Made by a program: the position numbers and the translations under genes. Shown here one piece after another: positions 19,329-27,317 of a stretch of DNA of 51,334 nt (position 1 is the stretch's first letter; every line of letters starts with the position of its first letter). The DNA is from an uncultured Bacteroidales bacterium (lineage in GTDB: Bacteria > Bacteroidota > Bacteroidia > Bacteroidales > Paludibacteraceae), in NCBI GenBank assembly GCA_946414805.1, contig CAMKPZ010000009.1:1-51334 (forward strand), read 5' to 3'. The notes under the pieces are model-generated. The model ran no database searches and was not told the DNA's origin. It saw only the letters and a list, made by a program, of their open reading frames with translations.

Positions 19329-19634
19329 TCAAACTTTGATTTCGACTTCAACACCGCTTGCCAACTCCAGTTTCATAAGAGCCTCTACGGTCTTGTTGTT
19401 GCTGTTGTAGATGTCGATCAGACGCTTGTAGCTCGCCAACTCGAATTGCTCACGGCTCTTCTTGTTAACGAAAGTAGAGCGGTTTACGGTAAAGATACGC
19501 TTGTGCGTCGGCAGGGGAATTGGTCCGCTTACCACTGCACCCGTAGCCTTTACGGTCTTCACGATCTTCTCTGCTGACTTGTCAACCAGGTTGTGGTCGA
19601 AAGACTTCAGTTTGATACGGATTTTTTGACTCAT
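19329..19634 (-). CDS. rpsJ: 30S ribosomal protein S10
   Basis: 30S head protein, also NusE in antitermination complexes. [20 protein letters not shown] at the start and [20 protein letters not shown] identify it. The frame is open for 21 codons further upstream, but the ATG at 19634 gives the normal length of 101 residues. Hairpin elements lie on both sides of this gene in the transcript. Confidence 0.98.
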   Translation of the reverse strand: MSQKIRIKLKSFDHNLVDKSAEKIVKTVKATGAVVSGPIPLPTHKRIFTVNRSTFVNKKSREQFELASYKRLIDIYNSNNKTVEALMKLELASGVEVEIKV

Positions 19635-19817
19635 AATTAGTAATAGTGTTTTTATTTTGTTAATACTTGGCAGAGCGCAGATAATCTTAAGAGTCATTTG
19701 CTAAGATGACCCGCAACCCTGCCGGGTTAATTGGTGTTCTTGCGAACTTCTTTTCAGGCCGTACTCCGAGCCACACGCATGTGTGTACGTGTACGTTCCT
19801 TATGTATTTTACTTTTT

Positions 19818-19922
19818 CTAATTGGCTTTTGTTTGGAGAAGATTTGAGTTTTCTCCCGAGGGAGTTATGGGGTCCATAATGACCGAGAGAAAAACTCAAA
19901 GATTCCCAAAGAAAACCAATTA
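19818..19922 (-). other. long hairpin between fusA and rpsJ (copy B of a two-copy structured element)
   Basis: On the minus strand TAATTGG at the base pairs with CCAATTA, and TTTGAG and CTC higher up pair with CTCAAA and GAG. The 25-nt tip (19884-19860) is identical to copy A and again holds TTATGG-ACC-CCATAA. The first arm begins on the fusA stop codon itself. Arm sequences differ from copy A while pairing is kept. The rest of the gap (19635-19817) holds only short hairpins such as AACCC...GGGTT. Confidence 0.7.
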
Positions 19923-22034
19923 TACCAGGTCTACGCGACCGCCTACCTCAGTCAGTACAGCCTTCGCGATCGAGGAAGAAACAGCCTCATAGTGGCTGAA
20001 CTCCATGGAGCTCGTAGCACGACCGGAGGTGATGGTACGGAGTGCGGTTACATAACCGAACATCTCTGCCAGAGGCACATGGGCCTTCACGATACGTGCG
20101 CCCGTACGGCTGGTGTCCATACCCTCTACCTGACCACGGCGTTTGTTGAGGTCACCGATGACATCACCCATGCTCTCTTCCGGAGTAACAACCTCGATCT
20201 TCATGATCGGCTCCATCAGAACAGGTTTAGCCTTCGCACATGCCTCTTTGAACGCCATCTGCGCAGCGATCTCGAACGACAACTGATCGGAGTCTACAGG
20301 GTGGAAGCTACCATCAAGCAGCGTTACCTTCAGACTGTCAAGTGGATAGCCGGCGAGAACACCGTTCTTCATAGCCGTCTCGAAGCCCTTCTGTACGCTC
20401 GGGATGTACTCCTTAGGCACGTTACCGCCCTTCACTACATCCTCGAACTGCAGACCACCCGGGAAGTCAGCGTCTGCCGGCTCAACGCGAACGATGATAT
20501 CGGCGAACTTACCACGACCACCGGACTGCTTCTTGTAAACCTCACGCAGCTCTACCGGAGCACTGATTGCCTCGCGGTATGCTACCTGCGGACGGCCCTG
20601 GTTGCACTCTACCTTGAACTCACGACGCAGACGGTCGATGATGATCTCCAGGTGAAGCTCACCCATACCGGAGATGACGGTCTGACCCGTCTGCTCGTCG
20701 GTCTTGACGGTGAAGGTCGGATCCTCCTCAGCCAGTTTGGCGAGACCTACACCCAGTTTGTCGAGGTCAGCCTGGCTCTTCGGCTCTACGGAGATACCGA
20801 TCACCGGTGCCGGGAACTCGATGGACTCGAGTACGATAGGCTTGTTCTCGTCGCACAGCGTATCGCCCGTGCGTATATCCTTAAATCCTACGCCCGCGCC
20901 TATATCGCCCGCGAGGATCGTATCAACAGGATTCTGGTGGTTGGAGTGCATCTGGAAGATACGGCTGATACGCTCTTTCTTGCCCGAACGCGGGTTGTAA
21001 ACGTATGAACCTGCATCCAGGTGACCCGAATAAACACGGAAGTAGCACAGACGGCCTACATACGGATCGGTTGCGATCTTGAAGGCGAGTGCGCAGAGCG
21101 GCTCCTCATCGTTCGGATGACGAACCTCTGCTGCATCGGTGTTCGGGTTGGTACCGTTGATAACCTCGGTATCCAGCGGGCTCGGCAGGTAAGCGCAGAC
21201 TGCATCCAGCATCGTCTGCACACCTTTGTTCTTGAAGGAGCTACCGCAGATCACCGGGAAGATCTTCATCGCCAGCGTACCCTTGCGGATAGCCACGCGG
21301 ATCTCGTCCTCGGTGATAGTGGAAGGATCGTCGAAATATTTCTCCATCAGTGTGTCGTCGAACTCGGATACTGTCTCCAGCATCTTGTCGCGCCACTCCT
21401 CAGCCTCAGCCTGGAGGTTAGCCGGAATCTCTTCCTCTACGTACTCGGCACCCATCGTCTCGTCGTGCCACAGGATAGCTTTCATCTTCACGAGGTCAAC
21501 GACACCCTTGAAGGTCTCCTCTGCGCCGATAGGAATCTGGATCGGACACGGAGTAGCACCCAGCACCTCTTTGATCTGGCGTACTACATCGAAGAAGTTG
21601 GCACCCGAACGGTCCATCTTGTTCACGTAGCACAGGCGCGGTACATTATATTTATCTGCCTGACGCCATACAGTCTCGGACTGCGGCTGAACACCACCTA
21701 CCGAGCACAATGCCATTACGGCACCGTCGAGGATACGGAGCGAACGCTCTACCTCTACCGTGAAATCCACGTGCCCCGGAGTGTCGATCAGGTTGATCTT
21801 GTATTTGTTACCTGCGTAGTTCCAGTAGGTCGTCGTAGCAGCAGAGGTGATAGTGATACCACGCTCCTGCTCCTGAACCATCCAGTCCATCGTAGCCGCT
21901 CCATCGTGAACCTCACCAATCTTGTGCGTCAGACCCGTATAGAACAGGATACGCTCCGAAGTGGTGGTCTTACCGGCGTCGATGTGCGCCATAATACCGA
22001 TGTTACGGTTTAATTTTAAATCGTGTTTTGCCAT
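19920..22034 (-). CDS. fusA: elongation factor G
   Basis: GTPase that drives tRNA-mRNA translocation and, with RRF, ribosome recycling. The GTP-binding motifs are [13 protein letters not shown] (residues 16-28), DTPGHVDF and NKMDRSGA. Domains II-V follow, with YRLDSL-like [20 protein letters not shown] in domain IV and [15 protein letters not shown] in domain V. The 704-residue length is normal. It lies between rpsG and rpsJ, so str and S10 gene groups are joined, as is common in Bacteroidota. Confidence 0.98.
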   Translation of the reverse strand: MAKHDLKLNRNIGIMAHIDAGKTTTSERILFYTGLTHKIGEVHDGAATMDWMVQEQERGITITSAATTTYWNYAGNKYKINLIDTPGHVDFTVEVERSLRILDGAVMALCSVGGVQPQSETVWRQADKYNVPRLCYVNKMDRSGANFFDVVRQIKEVLGATPCPIQIPIGAEETFKGVVDLVKMKAILWHDETMGAEYVEEEIPANLQAEAEEWRDKMLETVSEFDDTLMEKYFDDPSTITEDEIRVAIRKGTLAMKIFPVICGSSFKNKGVQTMLDAVCAYLPSPLDTEVINGTNPNTDAAEVRHPNDEEPLCALAFKIATDPYVGRLCYFRVYSGHLDAGSYVYNPRSGKKERISRIFQMHSNHQNPVDTILAGDIGAGVGFKDIRTGDTLCDENKPIVLESIEFPAPVIGISVEPKSQADLDKLGVGLAKLAEEDPTFTVKTDEQTGQTVISGMGELHLEIIIDRLRREFKVECNQGRPQVAYREAISAPVELREVYKKQSGGRGKFADIIVRVEPADADFPGGLQFEDVVKGGNVPKEYIPSVQKGFETAMKNGVLAGYPLDSLKVTLLDGSFHPVDSDQLSFEIAAQMAFKEACAKAKPVLMEPIMKIEVVTPEESMGDVIGDLNKRRGQVEGMDTSRTGARIVKAHVPLAEMFGYVTALRTITSGRATSSMEFSHYEAVSSSIAKAVLTEVGGRVDLV

Positions 22035-22063
22035 TGTTGTTTATCTTTCAATCTTTTTTGTTG

Positions 22064-22131
22064 CTTTCAGCTTTCAGCTCTCAGCATTCAGCTTCCTGAC
22101 GGCTGATGGCTGACGGCTGACGGCTCTCTTA
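22064..22131. repeat. 7-bp tandem repeats between fusA and rpsG
   Basis: GCTTTCA, GCTCTCA and GCATTCA units are followed by GACGGCT and GATGGCT units, all in steps of seven. They run up to the rpsG stop codon. Confidence 0.8.
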
Positions 22132-22605
22132 GAATCTGAAGTGTGCGAATGCGCGGTTAGCCTCTGCCATACGGTGCATATCCTCTTTACGCTTGAACGC
22201 ACCACCCTGGTTGTTGTATGCATCCATGATCTCCGCTGCCAGCTTCTCTGCCATCGAGTGGCCGCTGCGCTTGCGTGCGAAAGCGATCATGTTCTTCATC
22301 GCGATGCTCTCCTTGCGGTCTGCACGGATCTCCGTCGGAACCTGGAAGGTTGCACCACCGATACGCTTCGATTTAACCTCTACCAGCGGGGTGATATTCT
22401 CCAGACCCTGTTTCCAGATATCCAGAGCGGCTTTCTCCTCGCTCTTCATCTTGTTCTCTACTACGCCCAGTGCGCTGTAGAATACGCCATACGCGGTATT
22501 TTTCTTACCGTCAAGCATCAGGTGGTTAACGAATTTTGCCACCATCACTTCGCCATACACGGGATCCGGCAGGATCACACGTTTTGTTGGTTTTGCTTTT
22601 CTCAT
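22129..22605 (-). CDS. rpsG: 30S ribosomal protein S7
   Basis: Primary binder of the 16S rRNA 3' domain. Recognised by [32 protein letters not shown] and the end FAHFRF. The ATG at 22605 gives 158 residues, the family length. The frame stays open for 24 more codons to an ATG at 22677, but those codons are made of 7-bp repeat units (reading [12 protein letters not shown]) and have no counterpart in S7, so they are treated as untranslated. Confidence 0.97.
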   Translation of the reverse strand: MRKAKPTKRVILPDPVYGEVMVAKFVNHLMLDGKKNTAYGVFYSALGVVENKMKSEEKAALDIWKQGLENITPLVEVKSKRIGGATFQVPTEIRADRKESIAMKNMIAFARKRSGHSMAEKLAAEIMDAYNNQGGAFKRKEDMHRMAEANRAFAHFRF

Positions 22606-22615
22606 TGTTTCAAAT

Positions 22616-22925
22616 TGTTTTTTTAGTTCGGCAGTCTCTTGTCTTTCGTCATTTGTCTTTCGACTTTCGACTTTCAACTTCCTTGGTTGTCGATTACTTC
22701 AGTAGATTCGGGCTTTCAGCTTCTAGCTTTTCAGCATTCAGTTGTTTTTTTTTCTGATGGCTGACTTCTGACGGCTGACGGCTTTTCCAAACCCGCTTAC
22801 TCAACCCTCAACCCATTGTTTCGTCCCATTCTATGGAACATTTAGTTAGTTAATTAAAAGAGCTATTAGAATTCAGCTTTCAGCATTCGGCTTTCTGACG
22901 GCTGATGGCTGACGGCTGACTGCTT
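22616..22925. repeat. repeat-filled gap between rpsG and rpsL
   Basis: This 321-nt gap holds no gene. It contains units of CTTTCGA or TCTTTCGT (22628-22680), then two blocks of GCTTTCA, GACGGCT and GATGGCT units (22707-22786 and 22868-22924). About 80 nt between the blocks carry no clear pattern. The second block ends at the rpsL stop codon. Confidence 0.75.
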
Positions 22926-22926
22926 T

Positions 22927-23307
22927 TTACTTCTTAGCTTTCGGCCTCTTAGCGCCATACTTGCTGCGGCGCTGCAAGCGGTTTGCTACACCGGCGGTAT
23001 CAAGCGTACCGCGAACGATGTGGTAACGAACACCCGGCAGGTCTTTTACACGGCCGCCACGTACCATTACGATACTGTGCTCCTGCAGGTTGTGTCCCTC
23101 TCCCGGGATGTAAGCGTTCACTTCCTTGGCGTTGGTCAGACGTACACGTGCAACCTTACGCATTGCGGAGTTAGGTTTCTTAGGGGTGGTGGTGTACACA
23201 CGTACACAAACGCCACGACGCTGAGGACAGCTGTCGAGCGCAGGGCTCTTGCTCTTGTCCTCCAGTTCTGCTCTTCCTTTTCTAACTAATTGTTGAATTG
23301 TAGGCAT
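22927..23307 (-). CDS. rpsL: 30S ribosomal protein S12
   Basis: Decoding-centre protein. [12 protein letters not shown] at the start, [20 protein letters not shown] and [20 protein letters not shown] are present. Both lysines of PKKPNSA and the lysine of GGRVKDLPG, the positions changed in streptomycin-resistant mutants of other bacteria, are of the sensitive type. Length 126 residues. It is the first gene of the 34-gene cluster, with a leader of about 170 nt. Confidence 0.98.
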   Translation of the reverse strand: MPTIQQLVRKGRAELEDKSKSPALDSCPQRRGVCVRVYTTTPKKPNSAMRKVARVRLTNAKEVNAYIPGEGHNLQEHSIVMVRGGRVKDLPGVRYHIVRGTLDTAGVANRLQRRSKYGAKRPKAKK

Positions 23308-23468
23308 TTTGTTGTTTTGTTAATTAATGGTTACTAATCTGGTGGTCTTTTTTCTTTCTCAACCACCCTTAAATGTTCCTTGCGTTTCCGCTTTCAGACC
23401 CGCTTTCACACGGCGCGTTTATCGTTCTTTTCTTATCTTACGCGTATATGTGTATATGCGAACCCTTT

Positions 23469-23484
23469 CACGCGAAAAAGCGTG
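23469..23484 (-). other. hairpin at the 5' end of the rpsL leader
   Basis: CACGC and GCGTG pair across a 6-nt loop on the minus strand, at or just behind the predicted transcription start. A 5' stem like this can stabilise a messenger. The remaining leader (23308-23468) shows no known riboswitch. Confidence 0.45.
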
Positions 23485-23515
23485 CAAAGGTACAACTTTT
23501 TTTTGACATACGCAA
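23485..23515 (-). promoter_or_regulatory. promoter of the ribosomal protein cluster
   Basis: TTG (23515-23513, in TTGCGTATG), 20 nt spacer with a run of eight A, TACCTTTG (23492-23485). No other promoter with both boxes was found on the minus strand down to aspS. Confidence 0.85.
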
Positions 23516-23589
23516 ATTATTTCTGAAGAAAATGCCAAAAATCTTCATTTTTTCTTCATTTTGCCATATTTACATAGCATTTCCCGCCA

Positions 23590-23760
23590 TTTATACCTCC
23601 CATTCCCTTCCTTCATCCCCTCTTTCGCCCCCCCCCTCTCCTTCATACCCTTTTCCCATACCCTTCTCTTTCTCCCCCCCCTCTCCTTGTCTTTCTTCCG
23701 CCCCTTCCTTGCCGACTTTTCCGTCCCGTCCTTTGCTCTCCCTTTTACCCCTTTCCATTG
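23590..23760. repeat. polypyrimidine/polypurine stretch upstream of the rpsL promoter
   Basis: The plus strand is almost only C and T, with runs of C; the minus strand, the sense strand for rpsL, is therefore purine-rich. It holds no credible gene. A comparable purine-rich stretch lies around the second copy of the 95-bp element at 44480-45280. Confidence 0.6.
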
Positions 23761-23761
23761 C

Positions 23762-23860
23762 CCTTTCTTTGTTTATTGCGCCCGAATATGATTCGGGTAT
23801 CGGCTCTGCCGACATGTTCCCGCGTTGTCCTGTGTCCGGCATTTCCGTTGCCGGATCTCC
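23762..23860 (-). repeat. 95-bp dispersed element, copy A (upstream of rpsL promoter)
   Basis: It matches 44690-44785 in opposite window orientation. Shared features are GGACACAGGACAACG, ATGTCGGCANAGCCGAT (a hairpin TCGGC/GCCGA), GCCCGAAT...ATTCGGGC (a second hairpin) and GCAATAAACAAAGAAAG. Read on the minus strand it points towards the rpsL promoter, about 250 nt away. A third hairpin, CCGGCA/TGCCGG, pairs in this copy and a different CCGC/GCGG occupies the place in the other. Confidence 0.65.
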
Positions 23861-23966
23861 GTCCGTTCCTTGCCGTCTTTTCAGGAAGCGCCCCCTTAAA
23901 CAGGCCTATTTGGGCATAAATCGGCTTAAAAACAGCACCACTCGTACGCTTTTTCACCCCAAACCC

Positions 23967-23997
23967 TTGCATATCTCAGAAAAAAGCCGTACCTTTG
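23967..23997 (+). promoter_or_regulatory. promoter of the orphan gene at 24133
   Basis: TTG (23967-23969, in TTGCATATC), 20 nt spacer, TACCTTTG (23990-23997). Predicted start near 24004, giving a leader of about 130 nt. Confidence 0.8.
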
Positions 23998-24092
23998 CAC
24001 TCGCTTTCGCCCAAAAACCCTCCACCGGTCCGCCACCGCGCAAGAGGCATCCCGTGCCCTTGTCGTGTCAATCTCGCATCCTACCCATACCT

Positions 24093-24116
24093 ATATATAT
24101 TATAAATAATATATAT
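24093..24116 (+). other. AT-only palindrome in the leader of the orphan gene
   Basis: Ten-base arms ATATATATTA and TAATATATAT flank TAAA, ending 16 nt before the start codon. It could fold over the start region; no function is known. Confidence 0.5.
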
Positions 24117-24132
24117 CCTGTGATTTTTATAA

Positions 24133-24531
24133 ATGTCGGTTAAAATATCTAAAATATCGGGTAACAAGTTCGCAAATTGCAACATTCATCCGGTTCTGTA
24201 CCGCTACTACTTGCGGCTCCGCGACACCTTGGGCGCACAGATCATACACCGCCGCAAACGAACTTCCGCCACTTGCATCGAGATCTTCTTCTACGATGAG
24301 TTCTCGCAATTCCTCTCCGGACGCGTCAACACCCTTCCGGAAGCCGAAGAATGCGGGTTCTGGATCATCTGCCGGCCACAGAAAAAGAAGAACCGGCCCG
24401 TCTTCTACCACGGGCACCGCGTGTACCAGCTCTTCATTACTCCAGTCCACCCCAAGAAACGCCGCGAGACACAACCGGTCATCCGCTCCCTGGACTCCTC
24501 CGTCATAGTCCGTACCGCCCTCGAAGCATAA
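24133..24531 (+). CDS. small protein of unknown function
   Basis: I do not recognise this 132-residue protein. It has no signal peptide or membrane segment and is basic, with a cluster PQKKKNRP near residue 83 and HPKKRRE near residue 107. Support for a real gene: a good promoter 135 nt upstream, a strong terminator directly behind the stop, and codon use (many C- or G-ending codons) like that of its neighbours. The opposite strand is also open for 115 codons but has neither signal. It stands alone between the ribosomal cluster and a secreted-protein gene. Confidence 0.65.
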   Translation: MSVKISKISGNKFANCNIHPVLYRYYLRLRDTLGAQIIHRRKRTSATCIEIFFYDEFSQFLSGRVNTLPEAEECGFWIICRPQKKKNRPVFYHGHRVYQLFITPVHPKKRRETQPVIRSLDSSVIVRTALEA

Positions 24532-24572
24532 AAAAGAGGGTGTGTCCGTCGGTTTGACACACCCTCTTTCTA
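24532..24572. terminator. bidirectional intrinsic terminator
   Basis: AAGAGGGTGTGTC (24534-24546) pairs perfectly with GACACACCCTCTT (24556-24568) around a 9-nt loop. A-rich flank on the left and pyrimidines on the right let it serve both the orphan gene (plus) and the Spy-like gene (minus), which converge here. Confidence 0.88.
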
Positions 24573-24573
24573 A

Positions 24574-24987
24574 CTAAGCATCGGTTTTCTTGAACTCGCC
24601 CTTGCGCTTGCCTTGAGCGCCTTCTTTGTGCTTCGGACCTTCACCCTTCCGGAAGTCACCGCCTTTGTGTTTCGGACCGTGGTAGCGGAGAACGGCTTTC
24701 ACCTGGCGCTCGTTCAGATCCTTGCTGAACTTAACCCTGAACTCCTCGTTCAACTTCTTCTTCGCCGCCACATACTCGCGATAGGTCTTTGCAAACTTAA
24801 CGGACTGTTCCTCAGACAAATATAGTTCGTCGCTCAGAATCTGAATATCCATCTCCGTACGTTGTTCCGGAGTCATCTTGCACTCCTTCTTTTCCTTCTT
24901 GCACTCAGCCTTTCCGGCCTTTGTTTCTTGGGCACTGATGTTTGCCGCAAGGATGGCGGAAACCGCCAGAATCATTAACTTTTTCAT
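24574..24987 (-). CDS. secreted Spy/CpxP-like protein
   Basis: The signal peptide MKKLMILAVSAILAANISAQ is followed by a Lys- and Cys-containing stretch (AECKKEKKECK). A helical region follows (MTPEQRTEMDIQILSDELYL, then EQSVKFAKTYREYVAAKKKL). This is the pattern of LTxxQ-type Spy/CpxP proteins, small periplasmic helpers against misfolding or metal stress. The last 30 residues carry two GPKHK motifs and are Gly- and Lys-rich. Length 137 residues. A perfect 10-bp palindrome (25021-25030) lies upstream but no clear promoter was found. The family assignment is moderately sure and the function is inferred. Confidence 0.75.
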   Translation of the reverse strand: MKKLMILAVSAILAANISAQETKAGKAECKKEKKECKMTPEQRTEMDIQILSDELYLSEEQSVKFAKTYREYVAAKKKLNEEFRVKFSKDLNERQVKAVLRYHGPKHKGGDFRKGEGPKHKEGAQGKRKGEFKKTDA

Positions 24988-25078
24988 AACCTTGACAATT
25001 TAGATTTTGTGTATGTTTTAGTGAGCTCACCGGTAAATATTCAAACATCGTGCCAAAGTGAAAAAAAGTATTTTTTAT

Positions 25079-25109
25079 TTGCATATATGAATTATTTGTA
25101 GTAATTTTG
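25079..25109 (+). promoter_or_regulatory. promoter of the lipoprotein gene at 25156
   Basis: TTG (25079-25081, in TTGCATATATG), 20 nt spacer, TAATTTTG (25102-25109). Leader of about 40 nt. Confidence 0.8.
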
Positions 25110-25155
25110 CACACTTTTTCAAACATAAGTCCAACACATTTAAGGTATACATTCT

Positions 25156-26160
25156 ATGAAAAAGACTATTTTATTCATGGCAGCGGCAATGCTCTTTTGC
25201 GCCTGCCGGAAGGCTCAGAACGAGCCCCAGACAGAGCCTCAGACCGACACACAGACAGAGGCCCAACAGGAGACCGTCAATGGTTTTATCAACGCTCCGC
25301 TGGCTTTCAACGGCACTTTCACGGAGGTCTGCTCCGCCCTTCTGTATATGGAGAAGAACCAGCCTGCGAGTGCGCCGGCACGTGTACGCGCAGAGGAGAC
25401 CTACCCCTCTTACAGCTGGACGCCGCAAGACGGCTCATGGCCGATCGATCTGACCGTTGCGTACGGCGCTGACGGCGTGATCGCTACGGACGGACTGCTG
25501 CACAAAGGAACAATGAAGATCCATGCCACCGGTTTCTTTGAGACACCGGAGACCGTTCTCACGCCGGAGTTCACGGATTTCTATGTCTATGGAAACATCC
25601 TCAGCGGCAAACAGACGATCGAAAACACCGGTTTTAACGAGAAGAACAATCTGGTCTTCAAGGTAACAACCGAAGACGGCCGTCTGGGTACTGACAAGAC
25701 CTACCGCTATTCGGAAGAGACCTTCCGCGAACTGATCAACGGACTGGGCGGGAACGGATTCCTGACGCCTGAAATAACCACCCACACCTACTCCATCACC
25801 GGCCGGATGAAGGCGGAGAGCCTTGTGGACACGCTGCCCGGATGCGAAGTGACCATCAGCGAAACCCGCCCGATGATCATCGCTGTAGGTGACCTCTACC
25901 CGACGGACGGATACCTCTATATGGAACTCGACAAACCGCTGGTTTACAACATAGACCAGATCACCGTTGCAACCACCGACATTGAAGTGGAGTTCACCGG
26001 CAAACAGGGCAACAACCAATACGGAGCCGCCGCTTATCTAACCTTCAATGCAGGTCTGATGGAACAAACGGTGAAAGTAACCTTCCTCTTGGATGAAGAA
26101 GGGGTCGTAGAAGGAAGCGGAAACTTTGAATTCGAAGTGGTGGATGTCAATTTGGACTGA
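25156..26160 (+). CDS. lipoprotein of unknown function
   Basis: The 334-residue product starts MKKTILFMAAAMLFCACRK, a signal peptide with a Cys at the end of a loose lipobox, so it is probably lipid-anchored. A Glu-, Gln- and Thr-rich linker with repeated PQTE-type units (residues about 22-40) separates the anchor from a beta-rich globular part that I cannot assign. Such layouts are common for Bacteroidota envelope proteins. It is a single gene with its own promoter and converges with the DUF2147 gene. Confidence 0.8.
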   Translation: MKKTILFMAAAMLFCACRKAQNEPQTEPQTDTQTEAQQETVNGFINAPLAFNGTFTEVCSALLYMEKNQPASAPARVRAEETYPSYSWTPQDGSWPIDLTVAYGADGVIATDGLLHKGTMKIHATGFFETPETVLTPEFTDFYVYGNILSGKQTIENTGFNEKNNLVFKVTTEDGRLGTDKTYRYSEETFRELINGLGGNGFLTPEITTHTYSITGRMKAESLVDTLPGCEVTISETRPMIIAVGDLYPTDGYLYMELDKPLVYNIDQITVATTDIEVEFTGKQGNNQYGAAAYLTFNAGLMEQTVKVTFLLDEEGVVEGSGNFEFEVVDVNLD

Positions 26161-26182
26161 TCAGACAGATCAGACAGATCAC
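26158..26182. repeat. 10-bp direct repeat between convergent genes
   Basis: GATCAGACA occurs twice in tandem (period 10), followed by a third partial unit, filling the 18-nt gap between the two stop codons and overlapping both. Confidence 0.6.
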
Positions 26183-26613
26183 TCCCGGATCCAGGTCTGG
26201 TTACGGCCCAGTACTCCGAGACGGTCAACCGAACCCCGCAGCACTAACTTCCCGTCCTTGGGATAGATCTTCCCGTAATAGAAATTACCGGACTCCGGAT
26301 CCAGCACTTTGCCTCCGACGAGTTGGTTATTCTTCGCGTCGTACTTCATGCCGCGGATAATAACCAACCCTTCCAGAGGGGCGTTATGGTCCTCACCCGG
26401 ACATTTGTCACACTTCAGATCCGCCGGACCGACAAGCATCTTGGAGACCTTGCCGTAAAAAAGTCCGTCCGTACCCCTGTAGATCGTAACGACCGAGAAG
26501 CTGTCACCCGTCTTGTCGTCCACGGTCTTCCAGTTTCCGGTGATCTGGCGGATGTCCGCCGAAACGCTCAAGCTGCTGATTATCAGCAAGAGAAAAAGAA
26601 TATTACGCTTCAT
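26179..26613 (-). CDS. DUF2147 family secreted protein
   Basis: Signal peptide MKRNILFLLLIISSLSVSA, then a small beta-rich domain starting with GNWKTVDDKTGDSFSVVTIY, with DPESGNFYYGKI in the middle and ending RGSVDRLGVLGRNQTWIRE. This is the pattern of DUF2147 proteins, exported and of unknown function. The ATG at 26613 is chosen because it begins the signal peptide; the open frame upstream lies over the promoter. Length 144 residues. It is divergently transcribed from the nitroreductase-like lipoprotein. Confidence 0.85.
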   Translation of the reverse strand: MKRNILFLLLIISSLSVSADIRQITGNWKTVDDKTGDSFSVVTIYRGTDGLFYGKVSKMLVGPADLKCDKCPGEDHNAPLEGLVIIRGMKYDAKNNQLVGGKVLDPESGNFYYGKIYPKDGKLVLRGSVDRLGVLGRNQTWIRE

Positions 26614-26643
26614 AATCCGTTGTTTGATTCCAAAAAACGGACG

Positions 26644-26673
26644 CAAAAGTACAAAAAATTTTGCATATATCAA
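26644..26673 (-). promoter_or_regulatory. promoter of the DUF2147 gene
   Basis: TTG (26673-26671), 19 nt spacer, TACTTTTG (26651-26644). It overlaps the divergent promoter at 26661-26691, so the two cannot both be occupied. Confidence 0.75.
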
Positions 26674-26691
26674 AAAAAAGCAGTACTTTTG
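26661..26691 (+). promoter_or_regulatory. promoter of the nitroreductase-like lipoprotein gene
   Basis: TTG (26661-26663, in TTGCATATATC), 20 nt spacer, TACTTTTG (26684-26691). Overlaps the opposite promoter by 13 bp. Confidence 0.82.
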
Positions 26692-26711
26692 CAGGCGAAA
26701 AAGTTCATTTT

Positions 26712-27305
26712 ATGCGAAAAACTCTCCTTTTCGCGCTGGCGGTACTGCTGTTCGCCGGCTGCGCCAAACAAAACAGTAATATGGGTAATCCGAGTATTGA
26801 AACAATCATGACGCGTGTGTCCGTTCGCCAGTTCACGGGCGGGAAGATCAGCGCGGAGCAGATCGACACGCTGCTGCGCGCGGCAATGGCTGCGCCTTCG
26901 GCGATCAACAAACAGCCATGGGCTTTCATCGTCGTGACGGACGAAACACTGATTGAGCGTCTGGGCGAGGCGCTGCCTTCTTCCCGCTGCAGCAATCATC
27001 CGGCATGCGCCATTGTGCCTTGCGGCGATATGAGTAAAGCGATTGAAGGAACAGGACGGGATTTCTGGATCCACGATGTATCGGCTGCTACGGAGAACCT
27101 CCTTCTCGCAGCCCATTCAATGGGTCTCGGCGCCGTGTGGACGGGTGTCTATCCCGGAATGGACCGCGTAGCCGCCACCCGGGAGATACTCAACCTGCCC
27201 GAACATATTATTCCGCTGTGCATCGTGCCTGTAGGATACCCGGCAGAGCAACCCGCCGTGAAGGACAAATACACGCCGGAGAATATCCATTATAACCGCT
27301 GGTAA
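26712..27305 (+). CDS. nitroreductase-family lipoprotein
   Basis: FMN-dependent nitroreductase fold. RVSVRQFTGGKIS and AAMAAPSAINKQPW are the N-terminal FMN-contact motifs, and GLGAVWTGVYPG with LPEHIIPLCIVPVGYP is the usual C-terminal half. Unusually for the family it begins with a lipoprotein signal peptide (MRKTLLFALAVLLFAGCAKQ, lipobox FAGC), which puts it on the outer side of the membrane. The ATG at 26712 starts this signal. Length 197 residues. The substrate is unknown. A small lipoprotein follows 12 nt later. Confidence 0.88.
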   Translation: MRKTLLFALAVLLFAGCAKQNSNMGNPSIETIMTRVSVRQFTGGKISAEQIDTLLRAAMAAPSAINKQPWAFIVVTDETLIERLGEALPSSRCSNHPACAIVPCGDMSKAIEGTGRDFWIHDVSAATENLLLAAHSMGLGAVWTGVYPGMDRVAATREILNLPEHIIPLCIVPVGYPAEQPAVKDKYTPENIHYNRW

Positions 27306-27317
27306 ACCGCTCAAGGA

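Noticed and set aside
19228..19922. Paired hairpins as insertion-sequence copies
   Set aside because: No transposase, no target duplication seen and the arm sequences differ between copies; a short non-autonomous mobile palindrome remains possible.
22606..22677. N-terminal extension of S7 by 24 residues
   Set aside because: The DNA is 7-bp repeat, S7 never has such an extension, and the ATG at 22605 gives the standard protein.
23373..24143. A 256-codon plus-strand frame rich in Ser, Pro and Leu
   Set aside because: It results from the polypyrimidine tract, spans the rpsL promoter and the 95-bp element, and has no protein-like composition.
24127..24474. A 115-codon minus-strand frame opposite the orphan gene
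   Set aside because: No promoter or terminator fits it, whereas the plus-strand frame has both.
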